A stretch of 64,000 bases of DNA from Amyelois transitella (taxonomy: Eukaryota; Arthropoda; Insecta; Lepidoptera; Pyralidae), in assembly GCF_032362555.1 (NCBI RefSeq), contig NC_083506.1, forward strand, positions 6,681,501-6,745,500, in the 5' to 3' direction. Below are positions 57,601 through 64,000 of the stretch, in pieces. The position numbers and the translations under genes are program-made. The notes beneath the pieces were generated by a model, which worked only from the letters and a program-made list of their open reading frames with translations, was not told the DNA's origin and did not search any database. The first letter of the stretch is position 1, and every line of letters starts with the position of its first letter.

Positions 57601-59133
57601 ATGTCAATGACACAAAAAAATATTTGTGCAAAATGCCGCAAAATAATTAAAGACAAATATTTTCTCACATGTGCTGTATGCAAACGCAGTTATGATCTTG
57701 CATGCACAAATAATGAAAAGCTGTTTAATCTAATGGACAAAGAGAGAAAATTAAAGTGGTCCTGCAATAAATGTACATATGAGAAAAAACAACTTAAAAC
57801 TAATACAAGTACTCCAAAATCGCAGCAAATGGAGTCGTCAAACACATTAGCTACGCCGTCGACGAGTAATCAAGTTGTACCTAAACAACGACAGGTGATA
57901 CCTGAAGCAAACTCCAAACAACTTAACTCATCAATTGATAACGTCACAAAGAGAACTCAAAACATTCCCCTTCATAACTCCTTCAGCCCCCTATCGGAAG
58001 TAGAGTCATTTGAAAGCGGTGTATTGAGAAACAATACGTTAAATAGAAGCTGCCCGGAACCATCTGTAAATAATTACGTCGAGATGGAAGAGATGAAAAT
58101 AAAAATTGTGGAACTAGAAAGAAAGCTTCAAGCGGCCGATAGCGAAATAGAAAAACTATTATTAGAAAACAGTGCACTTAAGAAGAAAATAACAGGCAAC
58201 GAGACAAAAATTAAAAATCTAGAACAAATATGTAAATCACCAAAATCACAAAAAAAGAAGAAGAACACAAGCTTACTTAATTTATCAAACATAAATAAAA
58301 CACAAATTGAAGAATCAATCATCATAATACCTGAAAACCCTAGTCATATATTGAGGGAAGATAATGAACAAAGCAAGGATGAACGAATTCCAATTGTAAA
58401 GGTACCTCAAGTCAAAAAAGAGACACATCACCATAACATATTTATATTTGGCGGGGAACAATGCGTCGGTCTAGGATCCGAAATTACGCAGGCTAGGATG
58501 AATTCTCCGTACGAAAAATATAAAGTATCGTCTCTAACAAAGCCAGGAGCAACCTGTGAAGAAATTTTAAAAGCCACAACGACACTGGAATCAACTGCCA
58601 ATGATGTAATAATTATTAACGTTGGTGATTGTGATCAAAATCCAACTAAGCTTTGTGTAGAATTAGGCTACTTTCTAAAACGATACTCTAAACAAACTGT
58701 CATTGTAATAGGAGTTCGAAGCAATGTCCATCTTAGTGTAAGAACATTAAATGACAGAATAGCTATGTATTGTAAGCAATTTGATAAATGTTCATTTATT
58801 AATCCATTTAACATACACTACAACAATAGAAACTTTATATCCAAATTGACATACAAAATTAATATAATTATTGACACTATTTACTATAATAAAAATTATC
58901 TTTCTATTAAAAATCATAAAACTAATAATATTAAAAATACAGTAAATATGCAAGTTCCACATAAAAAAGGAACCATTAAATACTACTTTAATACAATTAA
59001 AAAAAGGAACGAGTCATTAAATTACTTAAAAGTCCCTAGGCAAACTGTGCAAAAACGTGTTACTGACTATTTTACTAAAATTGACAAGCCTCGGGTAAAT
59101 AGTAGTAATTTGTTTTTTCGTGACGACAAATGA
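57601..59133 (+). CDS. CR1-group LINE ORF1 protein
   Basis: Intact 510-aa frame. The N-terminal 60 residues hold a PHD-like zinc module (ICAKCRKII, FLTCAVCKRSYDLAC, WSCNKCTYEKK; four Cys pairs). A low-complexity linker follows, then a coiled coil at about 160-210 (VELERKLQAADSEIEKLLLE). At about 280-400 is a domain resembling the SGNH esterase fold of CR1/L2-type ORF1 proteins (HNIFIFGGEQCVGLGSE, DVIIINVGDCD, QTVIVIGVRSNVH); the nucleophile GDS motif appears replaced by GGEQ, so the enzyme activity may be lost. The basic C-terminus probably binds RNA. ORF2 overlaps its end in another frame. Confidence 0.85.
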   Translation: MSMTQKNICAKCRKIIKDKYFLTCAVCKRSYDLACTNNEKLFNLMDKERKLKWSCNKCTYEKKQLKTNTSTPKSQQMESSNTLATPSTSNQVVPKQRQVIPEANSKQLNSSIDNVTKRTQNIPLHNSFSPLSEVESFESGVLRNNTLNRSCPEPSVNNYVEMEEMKIKIVELERKLQAADSEIEKLLLENSALKKKITGNETKIKNLEQICKSPKSQKKKKNTSLLNLSNINKTQIEESIIIIPENPSHILREDNEQSKDERIPIVKVPQVKKETHHHNIFIFGGEQCVGLGSEITQARMNSPYEKYKVSSLTKPGATCEEILKATTTLESTANDVIIINVGDCDQNPTKLCVELGYFLKRYSKQTVIVIGVRSNVHLSVRTLNDRIAMYCKQFDKCSFINPFNIHYNNRNFISKLTYKINIIIDTIYYNKNYLSIKNHKTNNIKNTVNMQVPHKKGTIKYYFNTIKKRNESLNYLKVPRQTVQKRVTDYFTKIDKPRVNSSNLFFRDDK

Positions 59134-62011
59134 GAAATATTACAATAACCCTACGACTAATGAGAAATGTCAAAATAATTATGCAATATTTCACCAAAAT
59201 ATAGCAGGTTTAATAAATAAATCGGAATTAATTACACTTACGCTAAAGGAACTAGAAGACGAAGGAAATAATTTTGATATACTTTGTTTCAGTGAAACGT
59301 TCATAAGGTCTGGTAGTGAAGGGAATTTTCATATCGCTGGTTATCGCTTAGTATCATCATACTCAAGAACCCATCAAAAAAGAGGTGGTGTTTGCATTTT
59401 ATGTAAGCAAAATATGCAAGCTGAAAAATATGACCTTGTAAACGAATTTGCAGAGGACAATATCTTTGAGTGTTGTTCCATAATAATAAAACCAATCAAA
59501 TGTATTATAGTCTGTTTGTATAGAATTCCCCAATCATCTAATCTAGTTCGATTTTATGAAAAGTTAAACTGTCTTCTAAATAAGTTAAAACATAAAAAAG
59601 GATACAAAATTATTCTAACAGGTGATTTAAATATAGACCTACTTTGTGAAAATGAATCCAGAAAACTGCAAAACATAATATCGAATTATAATTACAATTT
59701 TCACATTAAATTGCCCACACGCAAGAAAACTTGTATTGACCACATCATAAGTAATTTTTTTGTAACTCAAAGTGGCACTTATGCTCTATATCTTTCCGAT
59801 CATGATACTGCTCAATTCATTAAATTTACAGAACAAAATAGCATACAGAAACCGTCACATTGGTTCGTCAAGAAAAGAGACTATAGCTATGAGAACATAG
59901 AAAAGTTTCGTGAATGTTTGAGTAGTTTAACATGGAGTGATGTCTTAAATGAAAATGACACTAACACTGCATTTAATTATTTTCATGAGACTTTCAAACT
60001 TTTCTATGACCTTTGTTTTCCAATAATTAGAATAAAGGTTAGGGCACAGAAAAGAGGTGTAACAAACTGGCTCACCAAAGGTTTACGAAAATCGACTATA
60101 ACAAAACGACATCTACGTTTTGACTATTATAAAAACTCCAATGGTACAAATAAAAGGAAGTACCAAAATTATAATAAACTTCTAAAAAGATGTATACATC
60201 AGTCTCAAAAAAACATTAACACAAAGCATCTGACATTATCAAAAAATAAATGTAAAGCCACTTGGGAGATAATAAAAAATAACACAGTTCGGGACTCTTC
60301 TAACATTGACAATTTAAAAATTAATAATGACATGATGAACAATCCAATAGAAATTTCGAATGCGTTTAATAGACACTTTATTAATCTGCCAAATAATAAT
60401 AGCAAAAATAATACATATAATCATGATCTCAAATCAAATCACGCTAGCCTTTTCTTGACACCTGTAGACACATACGAAATAATTAAAATAATAATGTCGT
60501 TAAAATTGACTAACTCTTGTGGTTATGATGATATACAAACTAGCATATTAAAAGCTTGTGCTCATGAGATTGCACAAGTTCTGACGTATTTAATAAATCT
60601 ATCCTTCAGTACCGGTGTATTTCCCGATAAACTTAAGGTGTCAAAGGTAAAGCCCTTATACAAAAAAGGTCCCCGAGATTGTGTCGATAATTATCGACCG
60701 ACTGCTCTTATACCCATAATAGCTAAAATATTTGAAAAAGCTTTCCTCACACGTCTTACTCTATTTCTTGATAAGTTTAAAATAATCAAACCAGAACAGA
60801 ATGCATTTCAAAGAGGAAAATCCACGACACTTGCCACCTTCCATCTCATAAATAAAATTCTGGAATCGATGGACAAACGTGTACCAGTCACGACTGTCTT
60901 TTTTGATATGAGTAAGGCGTTTGATTTTGTAAAGCACGCGTTATTGCTACATAAATGCGAAATGTATGGTGTTCGAGGTTTGGCAAATAAGTGGGTCAAG
61001 AGTTATTTGTGTAACAGGACACAATATGTCGAAATTACAAAAATGAATGACAGTAATGAAATAGAACAATATAACTCTACGAAGGAACCAAATTTAGTAG
61101 GAGTGCCGCAAGGTAGTATCCTGGGCCCAATGTTATTTTTATTATATATAAATGACTTGCCAAATATAACAAATTATGACTGCACACTATTTGCTGATGA
61201 CATTTCTGTAATTATACCATGTAATAACAATCTAACTTATAATGATGAAATTAATAAAACAATTGACAAAATAATAAAATGGCTTAATAATAACAATCTA
61301 CAAATAAATTTAACAAAGACTACTTATATGCAATTTATAAATAAGAATGGTAAAAAACATAATTTAAATATTTCCCACAATAATATATTAATCAAAGAAT
61401 CAAACCAAACTATGTTCTTAGGAATTACATTAGATGACAAGTGTACGTGGGAAGGACATGTTGCCAAAATTTGTAAAAAGATTAACTCTTTTTCGTACGC
61501 TTTGTGGAAACTTACAAAAGTGAGCAGCAAAGCAGTAGCAATACAAGCATATCATGGTTATGTGGGATCCGTTCTTCGATATGGCATTCTTATATGGGGA
61601 AATTCCTGTCATATGGAACGTGCTCTTATAGCTCAAAAAGCGTGTATCAGAGCAATATGCAACGTAGACCCTCTGACATCATGCAAACCTCTATTTAAGG
61701 AATTAAAAATATTGACTGTTCCATGCCTATATATATTCGAATTATGTGTATTTGTCAAAAATAACCCTAACTTATTTAAAAAACGAAATGACACTAGCAA
61801 ATATAGCTGTAGACATCCTAATAGACTAAATCTACTCATCTCAACCACAAAAGTAAAAAGCAGAAATAGCTATCAAATGGCTGTCAAAATATACAACGGC
61901 CTCAATGAGGATATAAAGTCGCTATCTTTGAATGCCTTTAAAACTAAATTAAAACTGTGGCTTATCGAAAAATCGTTTTATACTGTTGACGAATATTTCG
62001 ATAAAAAATAA
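59120..62011 (+). CDS. CR1-group LINE ORF2: endonuclease and reverse transcriptase
   Basis: About 963 aa. APE-type endonuclease in the first ~240 residues: HQNIAGL, CFSETF, TGDLNIDLL and LSDHD carry the metal-binding and catalytic residues. Reverse transcriptase spans about 480-790: VDNYRPTALIPIIAKIFEKA, FQRGKSTTLATFH, FFDMSKAFDFVKHALL, GVPQGSILGPMLFLLYINDL, LFADDISVI (FADD catalytic box), INLTKTTYMQF and FLGITLDDKCTWEGH. All catalytic motifs are present. The frame opens at 59099 after a stop, but the first in-frame ATG codes for about residue 98 (after SETF), so the start is not an ordinary ATG: it overlaps the end of ORF1 and may need re-initiation or a frameshift near TTTTTTCG (59113-59120). 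Confidence 0.88.
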   Translation: MTTNEKYYNNPTTNEKCQNNYAIFHQNIAGLINKSELITLTLKELEDEGNNFDILCFSETFIRSGSEGNFHIAGYRLVSSYSRTHQKRGGVCILCKQNMQAEKYDLVNEFAEDNIFECCSIIIKPIKCIIVCLYRIPQSSNLVRFYEKLNCLLNKLKHKKGYKIILTGDLNIDLLCENESRKLQNIISNYNYNFHIKLPTRKKTCIDHIISNFFVTQSGTYALYLSDHDTAQFIKFTEQNSIQKPSHWFVKKRDYSYENIEKFRECLSSLTWSDVLNENDTNTAFNYFHETFKLFYDLCFPIIRIKVRAQKRGVTNWLTKGLRKSTITKRHLRFDYYKNSNGTNKRKYQNYNKLLKRCIHQSQKNINTKHLTLSKNKCKATWEIIKNNTVRDSSNIDNLKINNDMMNNPIEISNAFNRHFINLPNNNSKNNTYNHDLKSNHASLFLTPVDTYEIIKIIMSLKLTNSCGYDDIQTSILKACAHEIAQVLTYLINLSFSTGVFPDKLKVSKVKPLYKKGPRDCVDNYRPTALIPIIAKIFEKAFLTRLTLFLDKFKIIKPEQNAFQRGKSTTLATFHLINKILESMDKRVPVTTVFFDMSKAFDFVKHALLLHKCEMYGVRGLANKWVKSYLCNRTQYVEITKMNDSNEIEQYNSTKEPNLVGVPQGSILGPMLFLLYINDLPNITNYDCTLFADDISVIIPCNNNLTYNDEINKTIDKIIKWLNNNNLQINLTKTTYMQFINKNGKKHNLNISHNNILIKESNQTMFLGITLDDKCTWEGHVAKICKKINSFSYALWKLTKVSSKAVAIQAYHGYVGSVLRYGILIWGNSCHMERALIAQKACIRAICNVDPLTSCKPLFKELKILTVPCLYIFELCVFVKNNPNLFKKRNDTSKYSCRHPNRLNLLISTTKVKSRNSYQMAVKIYNGLNEDIKSLSLNAFKTKLKLWLIEKSFYTVDEYFDKK

Positions 62012-62270
62012 ATTCTGACAAGAACATTTAATATGACATTATTTTAATTTAATTTTCATTTCAATTTTAATTTTCATTTAATTTCAATTTTCTGTATTTT
62101 TGCATGCCATGACTGGTTAAATGCGCGACATGTATATTCTTTGTAACACCTTTAATTGTACCGCATTTATAGCAAATAAAGTATTTGTATTTGTATTTGT
62201 ATTTGTATTTGGAGGTTACCATGTACAGAAAAATTACCTCATTTAATTTAATGCAAACCATGTTCACACG

Positions 62271-63194
62271 TAATAGGGTACCGGACAGTAATCGAAAAAA
62301 AATCTAAGTTGTGTTTTAAAATAAAGTTTGTTATACAAGAACATCACATAATAAAGATTTTTAAGAAATAACAATGATTTATAATTTTAAATCAATAAAT
62401 AAAGTTGCAAAAATCCAATATTTTTTATCTGTGCAGCGTAAGAACCCAAACACCAATCACAGTGAGTGACGTCATACGTAATGAGTGATAAGTAAACACC
62501 ACTGCTTTATATGTTATTTCGAGTTATTCTACGATTTATTTGCATTTTTCTAAAAATATTTAATTGAAATTAGTTACGAATTGAAGGACTTTACTCATAA
62601 CAGAAGTTGTCGCAAGTGCTTGAAGCCGCCTATCAAGCTTTTATCATGGAACAAGGTTACAAACCGACAATAGAAATCTCCCAAAAGATTGATATTTTCA
62701 TGGTGGGCAGTTCCTTTGCCACTAATACCGACTTTTATTTGCTGAATTTAGCAATGTGGAAACATTTGTGTAAGTATTTCAACCTCTTTTTGTTTATCTT
62801 AACAACAGAAATGATTGAAGAAATTACAAACGAAAACATAACCTAAAACTAGTTTCATTGTTTACAAAGTTATTTTCACATATTTTTTTCTATGATTTTA
62901 AAGGTTAGATATTTATGGGTTTTGCATGTTTCTAGATCTGCGAGAAAATACTTTAATTATCCAAGCACTGATCACTTGTAATATGGCTTGTAGTTTGTTT
63001 TTCAAACATATGACGTCACGCGATCAGAATTGACGTAAAGTGCTGTTTTCGCGGCAATTTTAAATAAATTACGTTTTTCTCGTTTTTAAATACTCCAAAA
63101 GATTTATTTATTTAAAATAATATTTTTTATGGATATATAAATAAATAAAGATTATTTTTAAACACAATCTGAAAAGTTGTCCGGTACCCTATTA
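62271..63194 (+). mobile_element. TIR DNA element (924 bp), non-autonomous, THAP-element-like layout
   Basis: Ends are TAATAGGGTACCGGACA (62271-62287) and its exact complement (63178-63194). Inside, ACCAATCAC and GTGACGTCATACG (62453-62475) precede a short frame, and TGACGTCACGCG occurs again near 63010, as in the other THAP elements. The short frame at 62607-62846 reads LEAAYQAFIMEQGYKPTIEI and AMWKHLC; I do not recognise it. No THAP finger is visible, so membership in that group is an inference from layout. Confidence 0.65.
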
Positions 63195-63676
63195 TGAATG
63201 ATTTTGTGTTTTTAAATATGTTATTGTTCATGTTAATTTGACACCACATGATCTATACTGCGTTGATAGCTTAAAGAGAAAATAATAGCTTTGATTGCGC
63301 AAGCAGCCTTTTTCATCCAGACCTTAAAAACCAGTTGAAGAAATTCGCCTTCGGCTATTTTACAAAGTGACACATTTCCTTTAAAGAAATGCTTGATATT
63401 ACACTAATATAACTTTTTGTAAGAAATTTGAAGATAAATCACAAGTCACCTAATAACATTTGGCCGTCGCCGCGCTTTCGCTGTCAATGTAATGAATTCA
63501 TAAAAGCAAATTAAACGCAAAACAAACATGTACAATGTCTGTCATACATAATTTGGATTTATTCTGGTACTAATAGTAAACATCGACAATCTTCATTAGA
63601 TAGGTACTTTCAATCTATATTTCATACTTTTAAACACCTTTTCACGTAAAAAATCAGATTCAGTTTATATATACAT
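63195..63676. other. Unassigned AT-rich DNA
   Basis: No gene, repeat family or structured element was recognised apart from a GC-rich word (GGCCGTCGCCGCGCTTTCGC) at about 63462. Confidence 0.4.
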
Positions 63677-63944
63677 AGTTTTTCCCGTGACTTCGTCCGC
63701 GTTGAAAAGTTATTTTGGCCATCATTGAAGCCCTCAAGGATGAATAATTTTCCCAGTTTTTTTCACATTTTCCATTATATCTTCGCTCCTAATAGTTGCA
63801 GCGTGATGTTACATAGCCTAAAACCTTCCTCGATACATGGTCTATTCAACACAAAAATATTTTTTAAATTCGAACCAGTAGGTAGTTCCTGAGATTAGTG
63901 CATTCAAACAAACAAACTCTTCAGCTTTATAATATTAGTATAGA
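63677..63944 (-). mobile_element. Helitron-like element, family A
   Basis: On the minus strand: TCTATACTAATATTATAAAG, GAAGAGTTTGTTTGTTTG, CATCACGCTGCAACTATTAG, GAGGGCTTCAATGATGGCC, and a decayed CGCGGACGAAGTCACGGGAA end. The start TC is at 63944. Confidence 0.65.
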
Positions 63945-63964
63945 CACATAAAATTGTCTTAATC

Positions 63965-64000
63965 TTTACGGGGTAGGCAGAGCCAACAGTCTTGAAAAGA
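63965..64000 (+). repeat. Family C repeat, cut by window end
   Basis: ACGGGGTAGGCAGAGCCAAC followed by AGTCTTGAAAAGA is the start region of family C. Confidence 0.65.

Larger units (their letters stand above)
57601..62213 (+). mobile_element. Apparently intact CR1-group non-LTR retrotransposon
   Basis: Two long open frames in the LINE order, a 3' UTR of about 160 bp and a terminal (GTATTT)n repeat at about 62178-62211 in place of poly(A), as in CR1-group LINEs. A 5' UTR must lie upstream of 57601 but its start is not recognisable. The element is unlike every other repeat in the window in having no frame disruption. Confidence 0.88.

Overview
The window is nuclear DNA from a moth or butterfly (Lepidoptera). 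The evidence is an AT-rich background, small phase-consistent introns, insect-type housekeeping genes, and dense repeats of lepidopteran character: Helitron-like elements ending in CTAG|T, a roughly 250-bp repeat found in about eleven places, RTE-like, jockey-like and CR1-like LINE pieces, and mariners. The species cannot be told from this sequence alone.

Six host genes were rebuilt exon by exon. From left to right they are: EXT1/tout-velu, a Golgi heparan-sulfate polymerase (+, 8 coding exons, 742 aa); an unrecognised small secreted protein (+, 5 exons, 162 aa); a four-zinc-finger nuclear RNA-binding protein like Drosophila Pep (-, 13 coding exons, 669 aa); cytoplasmic poly(A)-binding protein (-, 3 coding exons, 611 aa); ribosomal protein L13 (+, 4 coding exons, 221 aa); and N-myristoyltransferase (-, one coding exon, 469 aa). 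They do not form one pathway. Pep, PABP, RpL13 and Nmt are mRNA, translation or protein-modification genes, and PABP and RpL13 are divergently transcribed.

The rest is mostly mobile DNA. Two elements look intact and young. One is a 2,243-bp FLYWCH/MULE DNA transposon with identical 113-bp terminal inverted repeats; a second copy of its target repeat, elsewhere in the window, shows the uninterrupted site. The other is a CR1-group LINE with ORF1 (PHD-like finger, coiled coil, SGNH-like domain) and ORF2 (endonuclease plus reverse transcriptase). Two THAP-type DNA elements, plus a third TIR element of similar design, carry CCAAT and TGACGTCA-like motifs near their start sites. Two mariners are dead. 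Helitron-like elements occur alone, in a head-to-tail tandem pair, and as a facing pair.

Five hairpin or inverted-repeat structures (68, 62, 30, about 25 and 17 bp arms) look like recent templated inversions. For one, a second copy of the same element shows the state before the palindrome formed. EXT1 carries a decayed duplicate of its seventh coding exon in the following intron and an Ala/Pro-rich insert between its two catalytic domains.
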